From NCBI RefSeq assembly GCF_963970025.1, contig NZ_OZ018776.1:1302001-1366000 (forward strand): a DNA stretch of 64,000 bases, read 5' to 3'. The position numbers and the translations under genes were made by a program. Positions 53,225-62,649 of the stretch are shown here, in pieces (within the stretch, counting starts at the first letter, position 1; each line of letters begins with the position of its first letter). Source of the stretch: Rickettsia helvetica. GTDB taxonomy: Bacteria; Pseudomonadota; Alphaproteobacteria; Rickettsiales; Rickettsiaceae. The notes beneath the pieces are model-generated. The model was given only the letters and a program-made list of their open reading frames with translations. It searched no databases and had not been told where the DNA came from.

Positions 53225-55489
53225 CTAAACTAACTCGCTTACTTGCGTTTTGGCGAAGAGCTTTATCTGAAAGTCAACAAAATCCGAATTACCTTTTAAG
53301 CCTGTCTCTGCAAATTTATGAGCTTTAAGTAATAGATCATAATCTTTAGCCAAGTCAGCAAAGAAAAACTCCATTTCACCGCTTTGTTTTACTCCTAAAA
53401 TCTCACCGCTACCTCTCAGTTTTAAATCCTGCTCAGCGATATAAAACCCGTCATTAGTTTGTTTCATTATCTCAAACCTACCTCGTGCCACTTTACCAAG
53501 CCTTTTAGGGTTGTATAGCAATATGCAATATGACTGCAAAGAGCCTCGCCCTACTCTACCTCTAAGCTGATGAAGTTGAGCGAGACCAAACTGCTCAGCA
53601 TTTTCAATAATTATCAAGGTAGCTTCAGGTATATCTATTCCGACTTCAATAACGGTTGTTGCAACTAATATCTTAATTTTGCCTTCCTTAAATTGCTTCA
53701 TTATTTGGTCTTTCTGCTCATTCTTCATCTTACCGTGAATAATACCGGTATAACCTTGATAGATATTTTCGATAGAGTTAAAACGATTCATCACATCCAT
53801 TAATGAACTACCCTCTTCCTCCTCTGTTACCATCCCGCGGCTCGACTGCGGGATCCAGTCAAAATTACTAGCATTACAAGTTGTTTTTTGGACACCGCGG
53901 TCAAGCCACGGTATGACAACAGAGATTTTTCCTTGCTCTATTAATGGGCATATCCAATATACCCGCTCACCTACTACAAGCTTTTTGTTTATTGCTTCTA
54001 TAATATGCTCTATCTTGTTAACGGACATGGTATTTGTAGCGATAGGTAAACGATTTTTCGGCTTACCCATTAGCTTTGAGATACTCATATCACCAAACAT
54101 AGTAAGTGCAAGACTTCGAGGAATCGGTGTTGCAGTCATAACTAATACATCAGGATTTGCTCCTTTATTTATTAAATTCAAACGCTGCTGCACTCCAAAT
54201 CTATGCTGCTCATCGATCACTATATAGCCTAGCTTCTTAAAACTTACTTTTTCTTGAAATAACGCATGAGTACCGACTAATATATCAATCTCACCGTTTT
54301 CAAGTTGTATCATAATATTTTTACGAGCTGCCCCCAGTATCTTACCTGTAAGTAATGAGGCTCTTATATTAGTATTTTTTAAAGCTTTAACAAAAAAACC
54401 ATAATGCTGATTGGCAAGCAAATCGGTTGGAGCCATAAGCGTTGCTTGAAATCCACTAGCTACCACATTTACCATCGTCAGCAGAGCTACCAAAGTTTTA
54501 CCTGAGCCAACATCGCCTTGCAGTAATCTCATCATTTCTACTTTATCGCTTTGATCAAGCTCTATTTCTTCTATAACTTGCTTTTGATAAGAAGTTAACT
54601 CAAACCCTAGCTCATTTAATATATTTGTTTGAATACCCACCGCTTTAGGGTAAATATTACCTTGTCTTCTACTTATCTGTGTACGTACATTTAAAAGAGA
54701 TATTTGATTAGCGATAAGTTCCTTGGCTGCTAGTTGCTTTTTGGCCGCCCCAGTGTCATCCCGCGGCTTTATTGTATTACTAGATTTTTCCGTTGTCATC
54801 CCGCGATCAAGTCGCGGGATCCAGTTATTGTTATGGATACCGTGGTCAAGCCACGGGATGACAGCCTCGCTTACATGCAACACCTTCAAACTCTGCAATA
54901 TAACATTCAAATAATCCTTTACCTCTTTATCTTCCACTCCCTTACACTTCTCTTCAAATATATCTATTGCTTTTATGATATATGAATATAACTGCTTGTT
55001 ACTAAGTAAGTATGTCAGGGAATAAATCGGCTCTATTTCTTTTGCAAGTTTAGGATTCGTAATAAATTCAGGATGCGAAATTTGTAAATAATGATCAAAG
55101 AATTGTACCTTTCCGCTGATAATATGAGAAGTACCAACTTTCAGCTTATTAAAAATAAACGGTGGGGGCTTATGAAAAAACACTAATAACAAAGAACCGG
55201 TATCATTACTAGCCGTAATCTTTAAAGGCTGATTACTTTTCTTTGGTAAATTAATGCTCTCAATTACAATTTCCGTTTGGATTATTTCACCGTCTCTAAC
55301 TTCGGTTAAATTAGGCGATAATGTTTTATTTTGATACGAAACGGGTAGATAAAATAATAAATCCCGAATATTATTAATACCAAGCCTTTTAAGAGCAGAT
55401 ACGGTATCTTCACGTATATTAATGAACGTTTTTACAGAAGAGAATAAAAATTTTTCTAGAATAGTTAGCATATTATCGTCATATACCAT
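53225..55489 (-). CDS. recG: ATP-dependent DNA helicase RecG with two repeat inserts
   Basis: Remodels stalled replication forks and Holliday junctions. The N-terminal wedge (OB) domain includes RDLLFYLPVSYQNKTLS. The helicase core has LLQGDVGSGKTLVALLTMV (Walker A), VIDEQHRFGVQQR (DEQH box), MTATPIPRSLALTMFG and QLRGRVGRG. At 754 aa it is about 60 longer than usual because two palindromic elements are read in frame: one near residues 208-252 (AVIPWLDHGIHNNNWIPRLD) and one near 520-562 (VIPWLDRGVQKTTCNASNFD). Both lie outside the motifs. The ATG at 55471 (MLTILEKFLF) may be the true start. Confidence 0.95.
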   Translation of the reverse strand: MVYDDNMLTILEKFLFSSVKTFINIREDTVSALKRLGINNIRDLLFYLPVSYQNKTLSPNLTEVRDGEIIQTEIVIESINLPKKSNQPLKITASNDTGSLLLVFFHKPPPFIFNKLKVGTSHIISGKVQFFDHYLQISHPEFITNPKLAKEIEPIYSLTYLLSNKQLYSYIIKAIDIFEEKCKGVEDKEVKDYLNVILQSLKVLHVSEAVIPWLDHGIHNNNWIPRLDRGMTTEKSSNTIKPRDDTGAAKKQLAAKELIANQISLLNVRTQISRRQGNIYPKAVGIQTNILNELGFELTSYQKQVIEEIELDQSDKVEMMRLLQGDVGSGKTLVALLTMVNVVASGFQATLMAPTDLLANQHYGFFVKALKNTNIRASLLTGKILGAARKNIMIQLENGEIDILVGTHALFQEKVSFKKLGYIVIDEQHRFGVQQRLNLINKGANPDVLVMTATPIPRSLALTMFGDMSISKLMGKPKNRLPIATNTMSVNKIEHIIEAINKKLVVGERVYWICPLIEQGKISVVIPWLDRGVQKTTCNASNFDWIPQSSRGMVTEEEEGSSLMDVMNRFNSIENIYQGYTGIIHGKMKNEQKDQIMKQFKEGKIKILVATTVIEVGIDIPEATLIIIENAEQFGLAQLHQLRGRVGRGSLQSYCILLYNPKRLGKVARGRFEIMKQTNDGFYIAEQDLKLRGSGEILGVKQSGEMEFFFADLAKDYDLLLKAHKFAETGLKGNSDFVDFQIKLFAKTQVSELV
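53827..53929. repeat. Palindromic element inside recG, helicase part
   Basis: TTACCATCCCGCGGCTCGAC to GGTCAAGCCACGGTATGACA, read in frame between helicase motifs without a stop. Confidence 0.92.
54753..54862. repeat. Palindromic element inside recG, N-terminal part
   Basis: GTGTCATCCCGCGGCTTTAT, an internal GTTGTCATCCCGCGATCAAG, and GTCAAGCCACGGGATGACAG. The left arm is partly duplicated, as in the uvrC copy. Confidence 0.92.
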
Positions 55490-55558
55490 TACTTTAATAT
55501 CATGATTACATATATACTTTAAAATAAGTAGAGAGTTAATAAAAAAATAAGTGTCCTT

Positions 55559-55696
55559 ATGTCATGCCTACGAAGGCATTGCCTGCGTGGATTGGATTTT
55601 TCGTCATTGCGAGGAAAAACTGTAAGTTTTGATGAAGCAATCTCGGGCCAAAATCTTGAGATTGCCACGCTCCTTTTAGTCGCTCGCAATGACGTT
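55559..55696. repeat. Nested palindromic fragments upstream of recG
   Basis: ATGTCATGCCTACGAAGGCA begins a fragment of one type. Inside it lies a full element from TCGTCATTGCGAGGAAAAAC to AGTCGCTCGCAATGACG. Confidence 0.83.
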
Positions 55697-55707
55697 TTTT
55701 GCAATGC

Positions 55708-56920
55708 TTATAAATCTAATTTTAACCCTGTTCTAACTATAGCTGAAGATTTTAAAGGCATACCTTCTATAAATCCGGCTGTTTTGTAACCGCCTAAGCC
55801 GACTATCTTAAAGGTTTCATTTAAGCTAAGCTCAAAAAATTAACTGCCCCAAGTCCACCTTGTTTACAGCTCTCTTTTAAAGGAGTAGCGGTTAACATTT
55901 TAGGCTGATTCCAAAATGCCGCTTCTAAACCTAAACCGACAAAATCGAATTCGATTAATTTATTTGCTTTAACTCCAACACCATAAGACTTAAATTTCTG
56001 ATTTTTGCCGTAATTAATATTAACTTGAATATATTTTGTTATCAACAACAAAATGGTTAACTAAACCACGCTCTAAACCGTATGGAGCAAGTATCGCTCT
56101 AGTCGCAGGTAAATATTTTATTTCTCCCAACTCAAACATTGGAATATTATTAAGATTAGTATTCATTATAAATGGATATCCTGAATAGAATAAAAACGGA
56201 TTAAATAAATCTAAATAAGCATATGAACGAATTTTATTTTTAGTAATATAATTTTTACCGTATATGGAGTTAATCGCTGTTACATATGCATTTATATCAT
56301 TACCGCTTTTATCTTTATCATTAAATTTAGTACTAAAGATATATCCTGCTTGATCTAGTCTTGTCCATAAATAACCTATACCGTAAGTAGGATTAATTTT
56401 GTTACTTACCATATATCTATCTTTAATATTTTCAGATAACAAATGACTTGCTTGAATCCCCCCTGTATCTATAGCAATTTGCTTATAAACTTGCAAAGAA
56501 TTAAAATCTTTAGCTTTAAAATATGTTGTACCCTCAAAAGGATCTACCTCATATTTTATTACTTTTAAGTCAAATTCTCTTGCTCTTGCTCCATTGGGAC
56601 CTCCTATTTCATGATTACCTACCATAATCCAAGATGTAGCAGTAAATCTTGTAATATAACTTAAGATCTTCATAAGCTATATTATCTGAATCGGCAAATA
56701 TAGCATCATCTAATTGACGGTAACCTTCAATCAATGACATAGCAGCATCGCTACTCGCTCTTGAGGACATATCTTTATCATAAGTAACTACATAGCTATA
56801 ATTTTTTTTAGAATTTTCTTGAATTGTTATATCGTCATCAATATTTGATGCAGTTGCTAATACTGATGATGAATATAAAAGACAAGTAGCAATAGTTAAA
56901 TTTAATTTATTTCATTTCAT
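55708..56920 (-). pseudogene. Decayed gene for an exported protein of unknown function
   Basis: From ATG at 56920 the sequence has a TGA as third codon, then NKLNLTIATCLLYSSSVLAT, a signal peptide, and ASNIDDDITIQENSKKNYSY. A frameshift near 56660 leads into a 200-codon open stretch (MVGNHEIGGPNGARAREFDL, PTYGIGYLWTRLDQAGYIFS, YLPATRAILAPYGLERGLVN). A second shift near 56035 leads to KSYGVGVKANKLIEFDFVGL, and a third near 55825 to FKIVGLGGYKTAGFIEGMPL and a stop at 55708. The beta-rich pattern suggests a secreted or outer-membrane protein. I cannot name the family. Confidence 0.65.
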
Positions 56921-57043
56921 AGTATTATTAATTTTTATTAATCATAAGTAGCTATAATATATACTATTTTAAATTTGTAAAATATTTTTTTAATATACCA
57001 AACGTAGGTATGTCCTTGACTTCTTTTGAAAATCCTCCTAATT

Positions 57044-57211
57044 TCTAAGAGTGTATCTGTAAATAAATTTAAGTGGTAATTAAATTCTTTTTTGCTGCAA
57101 ATTATAAGATTTTTTTAAAATATGAATAATATCCTATCAAAAATCTTATTAATTTTCGCTATAAAAGCTCTTTAATTACCACTTAAATTTATTTACAGAT
57201 ACACTCTTAGA
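57044..57211. repeat. Fold-back element, copy 3 (168 bp, core inverted)
   Basis: TCTAAGAGTGTATCTGTAAA at the left mirrors TTTACAGATACACTCTTAGA at the right, and the arms are complementary over about 40 bp. The core (TTGCTGCAAATTATAAGATT, then AATCTTATTAATTTTCGCTA) is the reverse complement of copy 1. It lies just upstream of the dead CoA-transferase genes and fills most of 56921-57238. Confidence 0.92.
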
Positions 57212-57238
57212 TAATAGATATTAAATAATTTAAAATTT

Positions 57239-57939
57239 ATGAATAAAATCTATCCTTCGGCTGAGGCTGTTCTTGCAGGACTTCTTTATGACGGCATGAC
57301 TATAATGTCCGGTGGCTTTGGTTTATGCGGTATTCCTGAAAATTTAATAAATGCACTTCTTAAAAGCAATGTTCAGAATTTAACAATTATTAGCAATAAT
57401 TGCGGTGTTGACAATTTCGGACTTGGACTACTTCTTCAAACTAAACAAATAAAAAAAATGATTTTTTCGTATGTCGGAGAAAATAGGATTTTTGAACAAC
57501 AATATCTTGATAAAGTACTTGAGCTTGAATTAAACCCGCAATGAACTTTAGCTGAACGAATTAGAGCTGCTTGGCATGGGCATCCCTGCTTTTTATACTA
57601 AAACCGGTATTAGGTACAATCGTAGAGGAAGGTAAAGAAACAAAGGAGTTTAACGGCGAGAAATATATAATGGAAACTGCACTTCAAGCTGACCTTGCTA
57701 TTATTAAAGGCTTTAAAGCCGATAAAAGCGGCAATATAATTTACAATAAAACAGCAAGAAACTTTAATGCAGTCATGGCAGGAGCAGCTAAAGTTACGGT
57801 TTGTGAAGTAGAGGAAATAGTTGAGGTAGGAGATCTAGAACCTGATAATATTCACACACCTAATATTTTTATACAGCGATTAATGGTAGGTGAAAAATAT
57901 GAGAAACATATTGAGCAATTAACTGTCAGGGAAAAATAA
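57239..57939 (+). pseudogene. scoA: 3-oxoacid CoA-transferase subunit A, decayed
   Basis: Subunit A of the SCOT/AtoDA CoA-transferase that activates acetoacetate. MNKIYPSAEAVLAGLLYDGM and TIMSGGFGLCGIPENLINAL carry the glycine-rich CoA-binding signature. The frame meets TGA at 57542, then a shift near 57585 restores the frame with YIMETALQADLAIIKGFKAD and TARNFNAVMAGAAKVTVCEV to the stop at 57939. At least one nonsense codon and one frameshift disable it. It is followed after 3 bp by subunit B. Confidence 0.85.
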
Positions 57940-57942
57940 GAT

Positions 57943-58582
57943 ATGGCTTGGAGTAAAGAAGAAATTTATCAAATAACCGCAGAGGAACTTAAAGACGGGT
58001 TATATGTCAATCTTGGTATAGGTAGTATGCCTACGCATGTAGCAAATTATATACCTAAAGGAGTGAATATAATATTTTAAAGCGAGAACGGTATGCTTGG
58101 TATGGGACCGTTTCCTTACGCAGGAGAGGAAGATCCTGATTTAATTAACGCCGGTAAGCAAACTATCACTGCTATTCCTGAAAGTAGCTATTTCAACAGT
58201 AGCTTTTCATTCGGCATGATCAGAGGTTTGCATATTGATTTAACTATTTTAGGGGCGATGCAAGTCTCACAAAAAGGCGATCTTGCCAACTGAACTATCC
58301 CAGGCAAAATGGTTAAAGGTATGGGAGGAGCTATGGATTTGGTCGCTAACCCCAAAAGAGTAGTTATTATAATGGAACATAACGCAAAAGACGGCGGTGC
58401 TAAATTATTAAAAGAATGCAGCTTTCCGTTAACAGGCAAAAAAGTAGTTAACAGAATAAATTACCGATCTTGGAATTTTTGATATTGATAAAGATGAAAT
58501 GATATTAGTTAGAAAAGCTGACTATGTTACTATTGAGGAAATAAAGTCTAAAACTGAAGCCGAGTTTATAGTTAATTTATAA
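57943..58582 (+). pseudogene. scoB: 3-oxoacid CoA-transferase subunit B, decayed
   Basis: From ATG at 57943: MAWSKEEIYQITAEELKDGL, YVNLGIGSMPTHVANYIPKG, then TAA in place of a sense codon at about 58078, and the catalytic-glutamate region SENGMLGMGPFPYAG. A second stop (TGA near 58291) follows VSQKGDLAN. After it comes KMVKGMGGAMDLVANPKRVV. A further shift near 58455 leads to the end, ITDLGIFDIDKDEMILVRKA, with the stop at 58582. It is clearly the AtoA/ScoB family and dead. Confidence 0.85.
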
Positions 58583-58583
58583 T

Positions 58584-59178
58584 ATGGAGAATAAAATGGT
58601 TAAAGTAGCTATCATATATTATAGTGGATATGGTCATACTGTAAAAGTAGCTGAAGAACTAAATAAGAGCATAAAAGAAGCAGGAGCAAATGTTTCTATT
58701 ATACAAACAAATAAAGATAAACCTGATAATATCGATTGGGATTTATTAGACAATGCAGATGCTATCATTTTTGGAGTCCCCAAACCTATATGGGTAGTTT
58801 AGCAGGACCGTTTAAAACATTTATGGAGGCTATCTCAACTAGATGGGTGCAACAAAAAAATGGAAAGATAAAATAGCTGCAGCTTTTACTAATTCTGCTT
58901 CTTATTCAGGTGATAAGCTATGCAGTATTCAGCAGCTATTTCACTTCGCTATGCAGCATTGCATGATTTGGGTTGGATAAGCTGAAGCTGCCCCGAATTT
59001 TGCTGATCACGAGATGCCTGCTCCCGATAAAATTAACCGCTTAGGTAGCTGGTCAGGACTTATGACTCAATCTAACCACAAATCCTCCCCTGATATTACT
59101 CCTACCAAAGGCGATCTTCTAACAGCTAATTTATTCGGTAAAAGAATAGTTGAAGTAATTAAGAAGTTTAGAGGGTAA
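58584..59178 (+). pseudogene. WrbA-like flavodoxin quinone reductase, decayed
   Basis: MENKMVKVAIIYYSGYGHTV begins a flavodoxin fold with the FMN phosphate loop YYSGYGHT. NIDWDLLDNADAIIFGVPKP follows and the frame ends at 58802. Frame changes follow: MGSLAGPFKTFMEAISTRWV, KDKIAAAFTNSASYSGDKL, an in-frame TGA or shift near 58980, then APNFADHEMPAPDKINRLGS and TKGDLLTANLFGKRIVEVIK to the stop. The closing GKRI is the usual WrbA end. It is continuous with the decayed CoA-transferase block. Confidence 0.75.
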
Positions 59179-59235
59179 GTACGTATGGTGTTTTATGTCA
59201 TGCAACAAAGCCCACTCAAAGAAATAACATCTTAA

Positions 59236-61113
59236 TTAACCTATACCAAATGACGATTTTCGTGAATTTTTACCACTTAAACCTTTTTGAACATGGGTAC
59301 TCTTTATAGCATCTCGTTCTCCTTTAGTTTTTAGAACCTTTGGTTTAGTACTAACATCACTCCAATTACCGCTATCGCTTTCACTGCCACTACTGCTGCT
59401 GCTACTATCACTCATCTCCATAGCGACTCTTCGTGCTAAAATTGATGCAATTTCATTAGGTTTGCTAACATTCTGAGCAGGCTTACTATGAGAATATGCA
59501 ACCGGTTTCCCTGTATTAGGATCAAATTCAACTTTTTTTAGTTTGTGTTCACCTCTTATGGACTGCAGCAATAAATCTCTAGAATCTTGTGCCTTAACAT
59601 CCGTTTTTTCAACTTTTCTTAGGTTTTTTGGTCCTACTATTTCTTTCATTAAATCAGAAGTATCTATAGAAGGACGTGGTTGATTTTCCAGTTTTTTAAC
59701 CGTAGTAGCTTCTACAGGCTTAGATAATGTCTCAGTCTGAGCCGGAGCCATAGGCGGTGGTGGCGGAATGTTATTTTCCGGTAAAGGCGGTGGTGGCGGA
59801 ATGTTATTTTCCGGCAAAGGTGGTGGTGGCGGAATGTTATTTTCCGGCAAAGGTGGTGGTGGCGGAATGTTATTTTCCGGTAAAGGTGGTGGTGGCGGAA
59901 TGTTATTTTCCGGCAAAGGTGGTGGTGGCGGAATGTTATTTTCCGGCAAAGGTGGTGGTGGCGGAATGTTATTTTCCGGCAAAGGTGGTGGTGGCGGAAT
60001 GTTATTTTCCGGCAAAGGTGGTGGTGGCGGAATGTTATTTTCCGGTAAAGGTGGTGGTGGCGGAATGTTATTTTCCGGCAAAGGTGGTGGTGGCGGAATG
60101 TTATTTTCCGGCAAAGGTGGTGGTGGCGGAATGTTATTTTCCGGTAAAGGTGGTGGTGGCGGAATGTTATTTTCTAAAGGTTTAGCTAGGGACGAATTTG
60201 CTAATATTGGTTCTTTTTTTGACGTCATGTGATTTGTAAGGTTACTTACTATCTTTTGCAACTCTTCATTGTCAGGTAACTTTGCAATTATATCATTAAT
60301 ATTTCTTTCTTTATTTTCAATTAATTCTTCAAATTTATGCTTCGTTTCATATAATTGTTTGTCAATCTTTCTAATTGTTCTAGTATTACTTTCTTTGTTT
60401 TTTGCTAAAACCTGCTCACTATTATTTACAAAAACATTTTTAACATTTTGCCAAATATTATTTAATTTTTCAAAAAATGTATAAGGTATTTCTTCCCTAA
60501 TTTCAGCAACCTGTTTTTGTATTTTTTTAAGTTCTTTGATATTAGAATTTTCGGATATTAAATTTTGGATGTTTTGTTTTGTAGCATTTAAAGAATTATA
60601 TTGTTTCTCTAGTTCTTCCGCATTAATGAATTGTAAGGGATTTGTCATATGTAGAGCTGAGAATCTTTCAGGTTTACTCTTATAACTAAAAAATACTTCT
60701 GATAATCTTTCTCTTTGATCTTTAGATAAATTTTTCTTTGTTAAATCCTCAAAATTTTTTTTGATTTCTTCTTGTAATTCTTGCTTTAAAGGTGCAGATT
60801 TTTCCGCTATATTATATATCTTATTATCAATATCTTTTAATACTTTATTATTATACTTTATTGCTTCATTTGTTAACTGTTCTTCACTTTTTATAAAAAT
60901 ATACTTTACATTAGAAACTGTTTTTACAAATCTTTTAAACCAATGCAGCGATCTGTTATGTTCTTTTTCTAGTTCTTTAGTTTCATTTTGTATTTCGATT
61001 AAACCTTGCAGCTTCTTATTTTGTTCGCATAATTTGTTTACTTGGCCTAATATAGTATTTAAAGCATTATTTTCTTGTGCTAATAATTTATTTATATCTA
61101 TTTCTTTAGCCAT
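59236..61113 (-). CDS. rickA: RickA, Arp2/3-activating actin-nucleation promoter
   Basis: Surface protein that activates host Arp2/3 and supports actin-based motility in spotted fever rickettsiae. The start MAKEIDINKLLAQENNALNT matches known RickA (ATG at 61113, not the GTG three codons earlier). The N-terminal half is coiled-coil. A proline-rich region (about residues 312-452) has 13 copies of an ENNIPPPPPLP unit. Two WH2-like segments follow (LMKEIVGPKNLRKV and LLLQSIRGEHKLKKV), then a central/acidic tail (SDSSSSSSGSESDSGNWSDV) near the end. The protein is about 625 aa, longer than the roughly 500-aa form I recall for other species, because of the repeats. The frame is intact. Confidence 0.96.
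   Translation of the reverse strand: MAKEIDINKLLAQENNALNTILGQVNKLCEQNKKLQGLIEIQNETKELEKEHNRSLHWFKRFVKTVSNVKYIFIKSEEQLTNEAIKYNNKVLKDIDNKIYNIAEKSAPLKQELQEEIKKNFEDLTKKNLSKDQRERLSEVFFSYKSKPERFSALHMTNPLQFINAEELEKQYNSLNATKQNIQNLISENSNIKELKKIQKQVAEIREEIPYTFFEKLNNIWQNVKNVFVNNSEQVLAKNKESNTRTIRKIDKQLYETKHKFEELIENKERNINDIIAKLPDNEELQKIVSNLTNHMTSKKEPILANSSLAKPLENNIPPPPPLPENNIPPPPPLPENNIPPPPPLPENNIPPPPPLPENNIPPPPPLPENNIPPPPPLPENNIPPPPPLPENNIPPPPPLPENNIPPPPPLPENNIPPPPPLPENNIPPPPPLPENNIPPPPPLPENNIPPPPPMAPAQTETLSKPVEATTVKKLENQPRPSIDTSDLMKEIVGPKNLRKVEKTDVKAQDSRDLLLQSIRGEHKLKKVEFDPNTGKPVAYSHSKPAQNVSKPNEIASILARRVAMEMSDSSSSSSGSESDSGNWSDVSTKPKVLKTKGERDAIKSTHVQKGLSGKNSRKSSFGIG
59757..60178. repeat. Tandem array of thirteen 33-bp units in rickA
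   Basis: The unit, read on the plus strand, contains GGCGGAATGTTATTTTCCGG and AAAGGTGGTGGT. Copies are nearly identical, differing mainly at a C/T (GGCAAAGG or GGTAAAGG), so the expansion is recent. It encodes the polyproline region. Confidence 0.97.
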
Positions 61114-61143
61114 GTCATACACCTACTATAAATTAATATCGGT

Positions 61144-61172
61144 ATTATAGTACATTTCTTGTACAAAAGCAA
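61144..61172 (-). promoter_or_regulatory. Predicted rickA promoter
   Basis: Minus strand TTGCTT (61172-61167), 17-bp spacer, perfect TATAAT (61149-61144), about 30 bp before the ATG. The spacer contains GTACAAGAAATGTAC, a short symmetrical sequence that could be an operator. Confidence 0.55.
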
Positions 61173-61215
61173 AGAGAAAGTTAATTTATGTTAATATTTT
61201 TGATAAATAAAAAGT

Positions 61216-61344
61216 AGATAGACGAAGTTTAATTTGAAAAAGAGCAAGGAGTCTATAAGTCAAGGAACGCAGCATATATAATACGTGAGTATCCTTGAGC
61301 TTATAAGACGACGTAGCCAATTTTTCAAATTAAACGAGTATAGT
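61216..61344. repeat. Palindromic element, GAAGTTCAACTTGG type, copy 2
   Basis: GACGAAGTTTAATTTGAAAA at the left and TTTTTCAAATTAAACGAGTA at the right, with GAGCAAGGAGTCTATAAG and AGACGACGTAGCCA inside, as in 47108-47233. The right end touches the mraY stop codon. Confidence 0.85.
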
Positions 61345-62429
61345 TAACGTAATTTTAAGGATGATAAACCTATAAGAGCAAATATGACTGAAATAATCCA
61401 AAATCTTATTACAACTTTTGATTCTGCCCAGCCGTGTTTTTCAAAATGATGATGGAGCGGTGCCATTTTAAATATTCTTTTTCCTTTAGTAGCTTTAAAA
61501 TAATACACCTGTAAAATTACGGATACCGTTTCAATAACAAATAAGCCGCCGACTATGCTTAAGACTATTTCATGCTTAGTAATGACGCTAATAATACCAA
61601 GTACACCGCCAAGACTTAAACTACCGGTATCGCCCATAAAAACTTCTGCCGGTTGTGCATTAAACCACAAAAATCCAAGGCAGCTACCAACTAATCCCGC
61701 ACATAACACCGTTAACTCTCCGGTATTCGGTATATAGGTTAGCTGTAAGTAGTTCGAGTAAATTAGATTTCCTACTAAATAACTTATTAAAGCAAAAGAA
61801 CCGGCAGTAAAAGCAATAGGAACGGTAGCAAGCCCATCAAGCCCATCCGTTAGATTCACAGCATTAGAAGAGCCGACTATAACAAATATAGCAAAAACTA
61901 TATAAAAATAACCAAGATCTAAACTTAAATTTTTAAAAAACGGTACGTTAAGTAAATGGCTTGGATTTTTATCGGTATATTCTAGTACAACACATATGAT
62001 TAAGCTAATAATTCCTTGCAGCAAAAGCTTACTTTTCCCTCTTACCCCATAATGGTTATTTTTAGTTACCTTAGCATAATCATCCATAAATCCTATAATA
62101 CCGAAGCTAATAAAACCAAATAACGTAATCCAAATATATTTATTGGTTAAATCGGCAAGTAATAAAGTAGAGAGACAACTAGACAAAATAATCATAATGC
62201 CCCCCATAGTCGGAGTACCTGCTTTTATTTGATGCGATTCAGGTCCGTCCAAGCGTATAGGTTGGCCATTTTTTTGAAGAGATCGCAGAAATTTTATTAA
62301 TATAGGACCTGTGATAAAGCTCAGGCTTAGAGTTATAATAATAGCAAGACCGCTACGAAAAGTAATATAGTGGAATAAATTAGCTATATGTGAATTATGG
62401 ATGTGAGGAAGTAAAAGATTGTATAACAT
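61344..62429 (-). CDS. mraY: Phospho-N-acetylmuramoyl-pentapeptide-transferase
   Basis: Makes lipid I by transferring phospho-MurNAc-pentapeptide to undecaprenyl phosphate. About ten helices cover 361 aa. The catalytic motifs are FMDDYAKVTKNNHYGVRGKS, NLTDGLDGLA and FMGDTGSLSLGG, followed by the HHHFEKHGWAE histidine loop. It lies downstream of murF on the minus strand, as in the usual wall cluster, but mraZ-rsmH-ftsL-ftsI lie 46 kb away, so the cluster is split in this genome. Confidence 0.97.
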   Translation of the reverse strand: MLYNLLLPHIHNSHIANLFHYITFRSGLAIIITLSLSFITGPILIKFLRSLQKNGQPIRLDGPESHQIKAGTPTMGGIMIILSSCLSTLLLADLTNKYIWITLFGFISFGIIGFMDDYAKVTKNNHYGVRGKSKLLLQGIISLIICVVLEYTDKNPSHLLNVPFFKNLSLDLGYFYIVFAIFVIVGSSNAVNLTDGLDGLATVPIAFTAGSFALISYLVGNLIYSNYLQLTYIPNTGELTVLCAGLVGSCLGFLWFNAQPAEVFMGDTGSLSLGGVLGIISVITKHEIVLSIVGGLFVIETVSVILQVYYFKATKGKRIFKMAPLHHHFEKHGWAESKVVIRFWIISVIFALIGLSSLKLR

Positions 62430-62469
62430 TTGTAGATTTAAATTAAAAAGTATATTTTGATGTTATTTA

Positions 62470-62640
62470 TTGTTGCACGGATACCAAATCATTATTGCGA
62501 GCGACTAAAAGGAGCATGGCAATCCAGAAAAAATTAAAAACATGCTAATCTTTAGCATTTTTTACTGGATTGCTTCGTCCATTACTTCGTAATTTCCTCG
62601 CAATAATGGAAAAACCAAGCCATGCAATATTAGAAATATC
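62470..62640. repeat. Nested palindromic element between murF and mraY
   Basis: An outer fragment (TTGTTGCACGGATACC, and right end CCATGCAATATTAGAA) surrounds an inner element from TCATTATTGCGAGCGACTAA to TTTCCTCGCAATAATGG. Confidence 0.82.
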
Positions 62641-62649
62641 CTAGTGTAT

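Noticed and set aside
59768..60232. Long plus-strand open frame of MLFSGKGGGGG repeats opposite rickA
   Set aside because: It is the complement of the in-phase 33-bp array. A unit divisible by three keeps several frames open. There is no promoter or ribosome binding site.
60269..61150. Hydrophobic plus-strand frames opposite rickA
   Set aside because: The helical Lys/Glu-rich coding strand of rickA gives Phe/Leu-rich complement frames. The codon pattern supports rickA only.
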